Below, one piece after another: positions 37,129 through 45,181 of a stretch of 64,000 nucleotides of DNA (position 1 is its first letter; each line of letters begins with the position of its first letter). The translations under genes were made by a program, and so were the position numbers. Source of the DNA: WHSW01 sp963742205 (GTDB taxonomy: Bacteria; Actinomycetota; Thermoleophilia; Solirubrobacterales; 70-9); contig CAVUKZ010000005.1 in assembly GCA_963742205.1 (NCBI GenBank), positions 62,001 through 126,000 on the forward strand, in the 5' to 3' direction. Below the pieces are notes generated by a model. It did no database searches. It saw only the letters and a list, made by a program, of their open reading frames with translations, and was not told the origin of the DNA.

Positions 37129-38001
37129 ATGGATGCTCGCATCCGCGTCCGCACGCACGCCGTCATCGCGGCCGCGGTGGGCGCGCTACTCCTCGTGCCG
37201 GCGACGGCCTCCGCGCAGGAGGCCCCGATCTGCACCAAGGCCAAGGAGCGGCTCGACGACGGTCGCAACCGCTGGAACGGCGGCCCGCGCCCCGACAGCG
37301 TCATCGGCCTGCGCGGCGAGGACCGCATGAACGGTGGCATCGGCAACGACTTCGTCAGCGGCGGGCGCAACAACGACGTCGTCGAGGGCGGCGCCGGCGA
37401 CGACGTCCTCTGCGGCGGCCGCGGCAGCGACACCCTGTACGGCGGTCCGGGCGACGACATCATCTACGGCGAGGAGGAAAACGACCGGATCATCCCCGGC
37501 CCGGGCGATGACAAGGTGCTCGGGAGCGCCGGCAACGACCGCATCCTCGGCTGGGGCAAGCAGGGCGGCGTGATCGTCGACGACGGGATCGACATCCTCA
37601 ACGGCGGCTGGAACGACGACGTGATCGAGGCCGGCGGCGCCGACAGCCTCTACGGCTACACGCACAACGACGTCCTGCTGACACGCACCCCCGACATCGC
37701 CCCGACGATCATGGACGGCGGCGGCAACGACGACACGATCTACGGCTCGGAGGCCGCGGACAACATCCGCGGCGGCGAGCGGCTCTCGGGTCGCGACAAG
37801 ATCTACGGCGCCGGCGGCGACGACAGCATCTACGGCGACGGCAACGACGACGAGATCTTCGGCCAGCTCGGCGACGACGAGCTGTTCGGCGGCGATGGGT
37901 TCGACGTGCTCGACGGCGGCCCCGGCGACGACACCTGCGACGGCGGCGAGCTGCGCGACAGCGCCGTCGAGTGCGACTCGAAGGTCTCGATCGAGCGCTA
38001 G
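37129..38001 (+). CDS. Secreted RTX-type calcium-binding repeat protein, copy 1
   Basis: A 290-residue protein: signal peptide ending ATASAQ, then EAPICTK and about 20 degenerate nonapeptides of the hemolysin-type GGxGxDxxx form (GGIGNDFVSG, GGAGDDVLCG, GGPGDDIIYG and so on), which fold as a calcium-loaded beta-roll. Cysteines at the start, in VLCGG and at DTCDGGEL/VECDSK suggest disulfides closing the roll. There is no protease, lipase or type I secretion partner nearby, so export is by the signal peptide, unlike classical RTX toxins. GATAAG 6 nt before the ATG may be its -10. It is duplicated by the next gene. Confidence 0.85.
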   Translation: MDARIRVRTHAVIAAAVGALLLVPATASAQEAPICTKAKERLDDGRNRWNGGPRPDSVIGLRGEDRMNGGIGNDFVSGGRNNDVVEGGAGDDVLCGGRGSDTLYGGPGDDIIYGEEENDRIIPGPGDDKVLGSAGNDRILGWGKQGGVIVDDGIDILNGGWNDDVIEAGGADSLYGYTHNDVLLTRTPDIAPTIMDGGGNDDTIYGSEAADNIRGGERLSGRDKIYGAGGDDSIYGDGNDDEIFGQLGDDELFGGDGFDVLDGGPGDDTCDGGELRDSAVECDSKVSIER

Positions 38002-38044
38002 CCCGGGCGTGTCAATCGCCCGCCCGGCGGGTAGATTGGCTGCG

Positions 38045-38920
38045 ATGCAGGGTAAGCGTGCGTGCTCGATCCGGGCACTGGCCGCGGTCGTGGCCCTCGT
38101 GGCGGCGGTCGCCGTCCCAACGGCCGCCTCGGCTCAGGAGGCCCCGATCTGCACCAAGGAAAGGCAGCGCCTCAGCGACCGCTCCAACGACTGGTCCGGC
38201 GGCCGGCGTGACGACAGCGTCAACGGGCTGCGGGGTCATGACCGCATGAACGGCGGCCGCGGCAACGACTTCGTCAACGGCGGCCGCAACAACGACATCG
38301 TCAAGGGCGGCCCCGGCAACGACGTCCTCTGCGGGGGACGCGGCCACGACGTGATCCACGGTGGTGGCGGCGACGACACGATCTACGGCGAGGAGGAGAA
38401 CGACCGGATCATCCCCGGCCCCGGCGCCGACAAGGTGCTCGGGAGCGCCGGCAACGACCGCATCCTCGGCTGGGGCAAGCGGGGCGGCGAGATCGTCGAC
38501 GACGGCGTCGACATCCTCAACGGCGGCTACAACGACGACGTGATCGAGGCCGGAGGCGCGGACAGCCTGTTCGGCTTCACCCACGACGACGTGCTCCTCA
38601 CCCGCACGCCTCAGGTCGCCCCGGCGGTGATGGACGGCGGCGGCAACGACGACACGATCTACGGCTCGGAGGCCGCCGACAACATCCGCGGCGGCGAGCG
38701 GCTCTCCGGCCGCGACACCGTCTACGGCGCCGGTGGCAACGACCGCATCCTGGGCGACGGCAACGACGACAAGCTCTACGGCCAGCTCGGCGACGACCAG
38801 CTGTTCGGCGGCGACGGCTTCGATTTCCTCGCCGGCGGGCCGGGGAGCGACACGTGCGACGGGGGCGAGCTAAACGACAAGGCCCGCGAGTGCGAGCGGC
38901 GGGCCTCGATCGAGCGCTAG
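38045..38920 (+). CDS. Secreted RTX-type calcium-binding repeat protein, copy 2
   Basis: A 291-residue paralogue of the upstream gene with the same plan: signal peptide (AAVVALVAAVAVPTAASAQ), EAPICTKERQRL, the same order of calcium-binding nonapeptides, the insert GWGKRGGEIVDDGVDILNGG, and the same ending, SIER. Long stretches are identical in DNA as well as protein, so the tandem duplication is fairly recent or kept alike by conversion. TAGATT (38032-38037) stands 7 nt before the ATG, so this copy appears to have its own leaderless promoter despite the 43-bp gap. Role unknown; calcium-dependent adhesion or matrix protein is inference. Confidence 0.85.
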   Translation: MQGKRACSIRALAAVVALVAAVAVPTAASAQEAPICTKERQRLSDRSNDWSGGRRDDSVNGLRGHDRMNGGRGNDFVNGGRNNDIVKGGPGNDVLCGGRGHDVIHGGGGDDTIYGEEENDRIIPGPGADKVLGSAGNDRILGWGKRGGEIVDDGVDILNGGYNDDVIEAGGADSLFGFTHDDVLLTRTPQVAPAVMDGGGNDDTIYGSEAADNIRGGERLSGRDTVYGAGGNDRILGDGNDDKLYGQLGDDQLFGGDGFDFLAGGPGSDTCDGGELNDKARECERRASIER

Positions 38921-38921
38921 C

Positions 38922-39125
38922 TCAGACCCGCGGGTAGCGATACGTCGGGTCGGCCTTCTCGGGAGCCGGAGCCGGAGCCGGCGCCTGGGGGCGGAGCTCC
39001 TCGGTGGGTGCCTCGGAGGCCTGCGCGCGCAGCGGATCGAGGCGGTGCGAGGCGATCTCGTCGCGGACTCGGTTGACGAGCCGGTAGGTCGAGGTGTCCA
39101 GGGCGCCGTTTCCGTTGAGCATCAT
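38922..39125 (-). CDS. Small Pro/Ala-rich protein of unknown function
   Basis: A 67-residue frame beginning with two Met codons; a helical segment (TSTYRLVNRVRDEIASHRL) is followed by a Pro-Ala-Glu tail (RPQAPAPAPAPEK) ending TYRYPRV. No signal peptide or membrane helix. Codon use looks like that of its neighbours, which favours it being real. It lies downstream of the P450 gene on the same strand, separated by the 9-bp-arm inverted repeat at 39138-39164. I do not recognise the family. Confidence 0.55.
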   Translation of the reverse strand: MMLNGNGALDTSTYRLVNRVRDEIASHRLDPLRAQASEAPTEELRPQAPAPAPAPEKADPTYRYPRV

Positions 39126-39137
39126 CGTCGTACCCGC

Positions 39138-39164
39138 CTTTGCCTAGCGTTTTGGTAGGCAAAG
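39138..39164. promoter_or_regulatory. Perfect inverted repeat between P450 and small-protein genes
   Basis: CTTTGCCTA (39138-39146) and TAGGCAAAG (39156-39164) are exact complements around a 9-nt loop. There is no T-run on either strand, and it lies only 12 bp upstream of the small gene's ATG. Operator and terminator of the P450 gene are both possible. Confidence 0.45.
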
Positions 39165-39182
39165 AGACTAGCACGTCGACAT

Positions 39183-40661
39183 CTAGCCGAGCTCAGGCGT
39201 CAGGACCCGCATCTCGAGCCCGCCGTCGGGCGAGAGCGTGGGCATCTGGCGGACCGTCATGGTGCGGCCCGGCAGGCGCTCGAAGCGCACCCGGGCGAGT
39301 GCCATCGCCGCCACGAGCTTCACCTCGGTCTGGCCGAATCGCTTGCCGATGCAGATCCGCGAGCCGCCTCCGAACGGGATGTAGGCGCCGCGCGGCAGCG
39401 CCACCTTGCGCTCGCGCTCGAAGCGTTCGGGCACGAACGCCTCCGGGTCCTCAAAGACCTCGGGCAGGCGGTGGCTGGCCCACGAGCAGTAGTTGACGTA
39501 CGCGCCGGCCGGCACGGTGTAACCGCCGAACTCGAACTCCCGCACCGCGCGCCGGGGCCCGATCCACGCCGGCGGATAGAGGCGAAGCGTCTCGTCGAGG
39601 ACCATGTCGAGCTGCGGCATGCCGCCAAATAGCTGCGCCGCCGTGGGCGGTCCGTCGCCGAGCACCTCGTCCTGCTCGGCCTGGAGCCGCTCGAGCGCCC
39701 GCGGATTGCGGGCGAGCTCGTAGAAGAGGAACGAGAGGGTGGAGGTCGAGGTGTCGTGCCCCGCGAACATCAGGGTCATCATCTGGTCGCGGATCTGCCG
39801 GTCCGACAGCGTCGACCCGTCCTCGTCGCGCGCCTCGATCAGCAGGCTGAGGACGTCGCTGCGCTCGGCGTCCGGGTGCCGGCGCCGCTCGGCGATCTCG
39901 CCAAACACGATCTCGTCCAGGACGGCCCGCGAGTTGAGCAGCTTCCTCCAGGGCGACCGCGGGCCTCGAAGCAGGCGGAGGGCGTAGTCGATGCCGTAGA
40001 AGCCGAGCGCGCGCTCGAAGTGATGCGCCGCCGCCGCGCCCTTGCCGCCGTCGTCGGGGTCGAGCCCGAGCAGCGCGCGCATCGCGATCCGCATGGCCAG
40101 ATTGCGCGCCCAGTCATAGACGTCGACGATCGCCCCGGGCTCCAGCGCCGCCACGGCGCGCTCGGTCTCCGCGGCCATGGTGGAGATCGAGGCCTCGATC
40201 CGCTCCCGGTGGAAGGCGGGCATCATGATCCGCCGTGCGCGGTCGTGGTAGGCGCCGTCGATCGTCAGCAGGCCGTCGCCGAGCAGCGGGATCAGGTCGC
40301 CAAAGCTCCCCTCCCGCCAGAGGAAGTTGTGCGGGTGGGAGACGGTGACGTAGTGATTGGCCTCCGGGCCGAGCATGAACACGATCCGCGAGTGCAGGAG
40401 GCGGGTGCTGAAGATCGGGCCGTAGCGCTCGTAGAGGGGGAGCAGGACCGAGAGCGGGTCCCGGACCATCAGCCGGGCGCGGGCGATGCTCCCCCGACCG
40501 GGTCCGGGCGGGAAGGTCCCGGCGCGGCGCTCGGCCACCACGTCGTCGACGATCCGGCGCACCGGGTTGGACGACAGCGCCGGCGGCGCCGCGGCGATCC
40601 CCGACGCTCGTGCGCCGGGTCCGTAGGCCGGCTCGCGGGTTGAGGGCTCGACGGCTGCCAC
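39183..40661 (-). CDS. Cytochrome P450
   Basis: A 492-residue P450 of the CYP4/CYP110-like bacterial type without a membrane anchor. I-helix oxygen motif MFAGHDTSTSTLSF, K-helix ETLRLYPP, the PERF region (FVPERFERERK) and heme loop FGGGSRICIGKRFG with the ligand cysteine at about residue 434. The N-terminal PPGPGRGS hinge is present. It hydroxylates an unknown, probably lipophilic, substrate; no ferredoxin or reductase is adjacent. GTG 40661 is the start; TAGTTT is 9 nt upstream, so leaderless. It is divergent from an SDR dehydrogenase gene that may act in the same pathway. Confidence 0.92.
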   Translation of the reverse strand: MAAVEPSTREPAYGPGARASGIAAAPPALSSNPVRRIVDDVVAERRAGTFPPGPGRGSIARARLMVRDPLSVLLPLYERYGPIFSTRLLHSRIVFMLGPEANHYVTVSHPHNFLWREGSFGDLIPLLGDGLLTIDGAYHDRARRIMMPAFHRERIEASISTMAAETERAVAALEPGAIVDVYDWARNLAMRIAMRALLGLDPDDGGKGAAAAHHFERALGFYGIDYALRLLRGPRSPWRKLLNSRAVLDEIVFGEIAERRRHPDAERSDVLSLLIEARDEDGSTLSDRQIRDQMMTLMFAGHDTSTSTLSFLFYELARNPRALERLQAEQDEVLGDGPPTAAQLFGGMPQLDMVLDETLRLYPPAWIGPRRAVREFEFGGYTVPAGAYVNYCSWASHRLPEVFEDPEAFVPERFERERKVALPRGAYIPFGGGSRICIGKRFGQTEVKLVAAMALARVRFERLPGRTMTVRQMPTLSPDGGLEMRVLTPELG

Positions 40662-40769
40662 GACGCCCCAAAACTAACGGTACGCGCGTGCCAGTTGAAG
40701 TCTCGCCGCGATAGGCTCCGCCCTCGCAGGCGTCCGCGAGCGGCGCCCAATCCACGAGGAGGAGTTTCG

Positions 40770-41657
40770 ATGGCAGCGCAGGCGCGTTCGTTGAGTGGGA
40801 AGGTCGTGGCGATCACCGGTGGCGCCCGCGGGATCGGCGCCGCGACCGCGAGGGCGCTGGTGCGCAAGGGCGCCAAGGTGGCCCTCGGCGACCTCGATCG
40901 CGAGCTGGCCGACACGACCGCCGCCGAGATCGGCGCCGACACGATCGCGCTCGAGCTCGACGTCACGCGCCGCGACTCGTTCGAGGGCTTTCTCGACCAG
41001 GTCGAGGAGCGCCTGGGCTCGCTCGACGTGCTGGTCAACAACGCCGGGATCATGCCGCTGGGGCGGTTCGTCGACGAGGACGACCTGACCGCGCAGCGGC
41101 TGGTGGACATCAACGTGCACGGCGTCATGTACGGGATGAAGCTCGCCCTCCCGCGCATGGAGCGCCGCGGGCGCGGCCACATCGTCAACCTCGCCTCGCA
41201 GGCGGGCAAGGCCGGGTTCCCCGGCGGTGCGACGTACTGCGGCACCAAGCACTTCGTCGTCGGCGTCTCCGAGGCCGTCCGCGCGGAGCTCAGCGACACC
41301 GACATCGAGATCTCCGTCGTGATGCCCGCCGTCGTCAACACCGAGCTCGGCTCGGGCCTGCCGGAGACCCGGGCGATCAAGGTGCTGCAGCCGGAGGACG
41401 TCGCCGATGCGATCGTCGACGCGCTCGAGCGCCCGAAGTTCGACGTCTGGGTCCCGCGCGAGAGCGTCGGCATCTACAAGTTCATGCAGCTGCTGCCGCG
41501 CGGCGCCCGCGAGGGCATCGGCCGCTTCCTGAAGGCCGACAAGGTGCTCGCCGAAGCCGACCCTCACGCCCGGTCCGCGTACGAGCACCGGGCCGCGCAC
41601 TCCGAGCCGGCGCTCGACGAGGACGCCGAGCGCGAGAGCGAGAAGGCCGCCACTTAG
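40770..41657 (+). CDS. Short-chain dehydrogenase/reductase
   Basis: A 295-residue classical SDR: cofactor loop AITGGARGIGAATARAL, the acidic residue in GDLDREL that favours NAD over NADP, VLVNNAGIMPLG, and the catalytic serine and YCGTKHFVV tyrosine-lysine pair at about 159-163. A C-terminal extension of about 50 charged residues is typical of one actinobacterial SDR group often next to P450 or monooxygenase genes. GAGGAGGAG upstream of ATG 40770 is a clear ribosome site, and TAGGCT at 40712 a likely -10 with a leader of about 45 nt. Its stop overlaps the convergent ZIP gene by 4 bp. Confidence 0.92.
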   Translation: MAAQARSLSGKVVAITGGARGIGAATARALVRKGAKVALGDLDRELADTTAAEIGADTIALELDVTRRDSFEGFLDQVEERLGSLDVLVNNAGIMPLGRFVDEDDLTAQRLVDINVHGVMYGMKLALPRMERRGRGHIVNLASQAGKAGFPGGATYCGTKHFVVGVSEAVRAELSDTDIEISVVMPAVVNTELGSGLPETRAIKVLQPEDVADAIVDALERPKFDVWVPRESVGIYKFMQLLPRGAREGIGRFLKADKVLAEADPHARSAYEHRAAHSEPALDEDAERESEKAAT

Positions 41658-42352
41658 GCGGTCGAGAGCAGCGCCGCGAGAGCGAACCCGAGGACGGTCA
41701 CGAGACCGACCCTGTCGCCGGCCTTGCGCAGGGCGCCCGGCACCATCGTGTCGGCGAGCATGCAGAGGATGGCACCGCCGGCGAACGCCTTCACGAACGC
41801 GACCACGTCGTCGGGGGCGCCGCCGAGCAGCTCGTAGCCGAGCCCCGCGGCAAGCGCCGAAGCGAGCGCGATCCCGCCCCACAGGCCGAGGATCCAGCTG
41901 CGCGAGTGCTTGCCGTCGAGCTCCGCGGTGGCCGCGATCGACTCGGGCAGGTTGGAGATGAAGACGGCGACGATGAACGAGACGCTGACTCCGCCGCCCG
42001 CCAGAAGCGTGAGCCCGATCGCCGCGGACTCGGGGATCCCGTCCAAGAGTGCGCCGAGCACGATGCCCTGGCGGATCGTCGTCCCCGCCGCCTCGGCCGA
42101 CCAGCCGGTCGCCAAGCCGAAGTAGATCAGCGCGCCGGCGCCGAGTCCGATCGCCACTGCGACACCACCCCCAATCGTGATCGCCTCCTCGGTGAGGTCG
42201 AAGGCGACTGCGCTGATCAGGACGCCTGCCCCGAACGCCATCACGAAGCCGACCGTGGCCGGCTTGATTCGCGACCCGCGCAATAGCGCGACAACCGCGC
42301 CGATCACCAGGGCGAGCCCGCCGACCAGTCCCCAGAACGCCGCCTCGAGCAC
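41654..42352 (-). CDS. ZIP-family divalent metal transporter
   Basis: A membrane protein of about 232 residues with eight hydrophobic segments. Signature helices are GIVLGALLDGIPESAAIGL (helix IV, His replaced by Asp but the DGIPES motif intact) and FISNLPESIAATAEL (helix V, NLPES), together forming the ZIP metal path. It probably takes up zinc, iron or manganese into the cytoplasm. GTG 42352 gives VLEAAFWGLVGGL, a natural N-terminus; longer versions up to 42466 would run into the divergent gene and have no hydrophobic content. The ZIP subgroup resembles proteins annotated as ZIP zinc transporters in actinomycetes. Confidence 0.85.
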   Translation of the reverse strand: MLEAAFWGLVGGLALVIGAVVALLRGSRIKPATVGFVMAFGAGVLISAVAFDLTEEAITIGGGVAVAIGLGAGALIYFGLATGWSAEAAGTTIRQGIVLGALLDGIPESAAIGLTLLAGGGVSVSFIVAVFISNLPESIAATAELDGKHSRSWILGLWGGIALASALAAGLGYELLGGAPDDVVAFVKAFAGGAILCMLADTMVPGALRKAGDRVGLVTVLGFALAALLSTA

Positions 42353-42434
42353 GCCGGGAGTGTGACCGGTTGGCCGGTTGGACACCGGGTGGCCGGGTAG
42401 CCGTCGGTGAACCCCAAAATTCGAGGAGATAGTG

Positions 42435-43095
42435 ATGACCGAAACGATCAAGCAGGCGAAGCTCATCCAGTATCTGAGCGAGGCCTACGCGAAGGAGAAG
42501 GAGCTCGAGACAGCGCTCGAGGCCCATATCGGGATGACCACGCGCAAGCCGTACCGCAAGCGCCTGCGCGCGATCATCTGAAGGAGACCAAGTCGCATGC
42601 GCGCGAGCTCGAGCGGCGGATCAAGAAGATCGGCGGCGGCGGCCCGCAGGTCGTCGACAAGGTCGCCGGGACCCCGCTCGCGAAGGCGAAGTCGCTCGCC
42701 AAGGGCCCGTTGCACATGGTCCGCGGTACGGGTGAGGCCGAGAAGATGCTCAAGAACGCGAAGACCGAGTACTGCAACGAGCACGAGGAGATCGCCACCT
42801 ACACGGCGATCGAGACGCTCGCCGAGAGCGTCGGCGACGCGACACCGCGAAGCTCGCGCGCGCGATTCGCCGCGACGAGGAGCGGATGGCGAAGTACCTG
42901 GCGACCCAGATCCCGGTGCTGACCAAGGCCGTCGTCAGCGAGGAGATCCCGGCGTCCGAGCGCCGCAACGACGACGCGGACCGCAGCGTCGAGCGCGCTC
43001 GCGCTCCCACTCCGGCCGCACCGCCGGGTCGCAAGCGCGGTCCAGTGGGTCAGCCGCGCCGCTCGACCCGCAGCCGGGCGCGCTCCAGCAGCTGA
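42435..43095 (+). CDS. DUF892 (YciF-like) ferritin-like protein, frameshifted
   Basis: About 220 residues in three frames. Start MTETIKQAKLIQYLSEAYAKE follows GAGGAGATAG. The four-helix DUF892 core includes LSEAYAKEKELETAL, HLKETKSHARELERR and YCNEHEEIATYTAIETLAE, whose Glu/His residues form the diiron site. Breaks lie near 42570 (CGCGCG, net two bases extra or one lost) and near 42843 (a G lost before GACACC). The tail is Arg/Pro-rich and its exact end is uncertain. YciF-like proteins are stress-induced; the divergent ZIP metal transporter shares the 82-bp promoter gap, so metal or oxidative control is plausible. Confidence 0.78.
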
Positions 43096-43102
43096 CCTCG
43101 GC

Positions 43103-44416
43103 TCAGCCGACCGCGGAGCGGCCGTGCGACGCGCGCACGGCCGCCTCGCGGAGCTCGTCCCGGAAATCCGGGTGGGCGACCTCCGCCAGCGCCAGCCCGC
43201 GCTGGTGGACGGTCAGGCCCTGCAGCTCGGCGGCGCCGTACTCGGTGACGATCACGTCGACCTGATGGCGCGGGGTGGTGATGACCGCCCCGGCGTCGAA
43301 CCAGGGGACGATCCGCGACCGGACCTCGCCGCCCACGGTCACGGTCGACGGCAGGCAGAGCAGCGCCCGGTCGGTGAGCGATAGCGCGGGACCGGCGATG
43401 AAGTCCTCGTGCCCGCCGATGCCGGAGTATTGGCTGCCGTCGATCGTGTCGGCGACCACCTGGCCGTGGATGTCGACGGCGAGCGCGGCGTTGATCGTGA
43501 CCATCATGCGGTTGCGTCCGATCAGGTCCGGCGAGTTGACGACCTCGACCGGCAGGAACGCGACCTCGGGGTTGTCCTCCAACCAGGCGTACAGCTCGAG
43601 GGAACCGCCCGCGAAGGTCGCGACCGAGACGCCGTCGAACTGGCCCTTGCGGTTGGTGACCTTGCCCGCCTCGTGCAGCCGCATGAGGCCATTGGTGAAC
43701 ATCTCCGAGTGCACGCCGTAATCGCCGCCGTCGCCCTCGGCCAGGCGGCCGACGATCGCCGATGGGATCGTGCCGATCCCCGTCTGCAGCGTCGAGCCGT
43801 CCTCGATGAACCGGCGCGCGTGCTCAGCGATCGCGGCGTCGATCTCGCCTGGGTCGGGCTCAGGGAGCGCGAACGGCTCCGACTCCGAGGCGACGAGCAC
43901 GTCGATCTCGTCGAGGTGCAGAGCGTGTGGGTAGTCGGGCGCCAGGCCGCGGGTGCGCGGGAAGCGCTCCGAGACCTCGACCACGAGCAGCCGCGCCGGG
44001 TCGGCGCCCGCCCGCCGCAACTCCTTGACCGTGCCACCGGCGTGCAGCGACAGGCTGCACCAGCCGGCCTCGTCCGGCGGCGCGGCGACCGTCGCCATGA
44101 CCCGCGGCGCTTGCTGTTCGAGCAGCGGCTCGAAGCGCCGGAAGTCGGCCGGGGCAAAGCTGATGTTCGCCCCCTGGTCGCGCAGCGCCCGCTCCACCGG
44201 CCCGAAGAAGCCCGAGAGGTAGTGCACGTGCGGATGGCGAAACGCGTCCGACCAGGCCAGCAGCAGCGCCCCGTAGATCCGCAGGTCGGCCCAGTCGTCG
44301 CGCTCGCCGAGGGCAGCCATGAAGGCGGGCGCCTGCCCGGTGCCGAGCGGGATCCCGAGCGTGTCGGTGGGCTCCAGCCGCCCGGCGGCCTCCTGCGGGG
44401 TGAGCGCGTCCGGCAT
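43103..44416 (-). CDS. Acetyl-CoA hydrolase / 4-hydroxybutyrate CoA-transferase family protein
   Basis: A 437-residue two-domain CoA-transferase. LQTGIGTIPSAIVGRL and the active-site glutamate in YGVHSEMFTNGLM are the family landmarks, followed by VNSPDLIGRNRMMVTINAAL, DGSQYSGIGGHEDFI and VIVTEYGAAELQGLTV. It moves CoA between short acyl groups, or hydrolyses acetyl-CoA. Partners could be the acetoacetate or crotonyl-type products of the lysine pathway elsewhere in the window, but that is speculative. TAGGTT lies 6 nt before ATG 44416, giving a leaderless promoter inside the hairpin region that follows the TetR gene. Confidence 0.9.
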   Translation of the reverse strand: MPDALTPQEAAGRLEPTDTLGIPLGTGQAPAFMAALGERDDWADLRIYGALLLAWSDAFRHPHVHYLSGFFGPVERALRDQGANISFAPADFRRFEPLLEQQAPRVMATVAAPPDEAGWCSLSLHAGGTVKELRRAGADPARLLVVEVSERFPRTRGLAPDYPHALHLDEIDVLVASESEPFALPEPDPGEIDAAIAEHARRFIEDGSTLQTGIGTIPSAIVGRLAEGDGGDYGVHSEMFTNGLMRLHEAGKVTNRKGQFDGVSVATFAGGSLELYAWLEDNPEVAFLPVEVVNSPDLIGRNRMMVTINAALAVDIHGQVVADTIDGSQYSGIGGHEDFIAGPALSLTDRALLCLPSTVTVGGEVRSRIVPWFDAGAVITTPRHQVDVIVTEYGAAELQGLTVHQRGLALAEVAHPDFRDELREAAVRASHGRSAVG

Positions 44417-44431
44417 CGGGGCAACCTACCC

Positions 44432-44482
44432 CGCCGAGTGACATCACAGCCACCTCAGAGGTGGTTGAGGTGTCACTCGGCG
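44432..44482 (-). terminator. Long stem-loop between TetR and CoA-transferase genes
   Basis: CGCCGAGTGACA (44432-44443) pairs perfectly with 44471-44482; inside, CCACC/GGTGG (44451-44465) forms a second stem. It is placed to terminate the TetR message. There is no T-run. Confidence 0.55.
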
Positions 44483-44509
44483 CGGGGAGCGCGACGCCTC
44501 GCGCGGCGG

Positions 44510-45085
44510 CTACGCCCGCAGGCCGGCGAGGATGATCTCGAGGTGGCGCTGCCAGGTCAGCGCCGGCGCGCCGGGGGCGGTGCGGACCGCGCGGCCGATG
44601 CCGCAGATCAGCCCGGGCACGTCCCAGGGCTCGGTGTCGGCGCGCAGCTTGCCCTCTGCCTTCGCCCGGTCGACCAGGGCCGTGGTGATGTCCATCAGGC
44701 CGACCGACTCCGCGGCCTTGCCGCACATCTGCCCGTGCTCGTCCATCGCCTCGGAGAGCAGGCGGTCCTCGGCCATCACCCGGGCCGAGTAGGTCATGAA
44801 GTCGACGAAGCCCTCCCAGCCGTCCTCGGCAGCCAGCGCGCGCCGGCCCGCCTCGGCGAGGCGCTCGAACCGGGCCTGGGCGAGCGCCTCGAGCAGGCTC
44901 TCCTTGGTCGGGAAGTGGCGATACACGGTGCCCACGCCGACCCCGGCGCCGCGCGCGATCTCGTCGATCTGGGCGTCGAGCCCACGGGCGGCGAACTGCT
45001 TGCGCGCGGACTCGATCACGGCCGCGCGGTTGCGCCTCGCGTCGGCGCGCTGGGGGCGGGCGGGTGTCGCTGTCGTGGTGGCCAA
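44510..45085 (-). CDS. TetR-family repressor of the adjacent efflux gene
   Basis: A 191-residue repressor: RRNRAAVIESARKQFAARG, then the HTH IDEIARGAGVGVGTVYRHFPTKESLLEAL. The ligand domain ends WQRHLEIILAGLRA, the form found in many SbtR/TetR_C_33-like repressors that control MFS drug pumps. Start TTG 45085. The divergent MFS exporter gene begins 97 bp away with two inverted repeats in between, so classic TetR-pump control is expected. Confidence 0.9.
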   Translation of the reverse strand: MATTTATPARPQRADARRNRAAVIESARKQFAARGLDAQIDEIARGAGVGVGTVYRHFPTKESLLEALAQARFERLAEAGRRALAAEDGWEGFVDFMTYSARVMAEDRLLSEAMDEHGQMCGKAAESVGLMDITTALVDRAKAEGKLRADTEPWDVPGLICGIGRAVRTAPGAPALTWQRHLEIILAGLRA

Positions 45086-45106
45086 GGGGGACGCGATCGG
45101 ACTGCA

Positions 45107-45150
45107 AACGGAATCGCGGTTCCGTTATCGTACACCGTTAACCGGAACCG
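45107..45150. promoter_or_regulatory. Overlapping inverted repeats in the TetR-MFS gap
   Basis: AACGGAA (45107-45113) and TTCCGTT (45120-45126) form one perfect repeat. CGGTTCCG (45117-45124) and CGGAACCG (45143-45150) form a second, sharing the middle half-site. Two TetR dimers could bind side by side and cover both promoters. Confidence 0.5.
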
Positions 45151-45181
45151 AGACTCCGAATAGTAAGAGGAAGGTCAGGAG

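Noticed and set aside
36748..37158. Minus-strand frame with a signal-peptide-like stretch (TVFALALLALAVQSSAVAC)
   Set aside because: The remainder is Arg/Ala-rich with no motif, the start is unclear, and the hydrophobic stretch is the complement of a GCGAGC-rich repeat.
42353..42466. Longer N-terminus for the ZIP transporter
   Set aside because: The extra residues are polar, cross the divergent DUF892 start and have no counterpart in the family; GTG 42352 gives a natural first helix.
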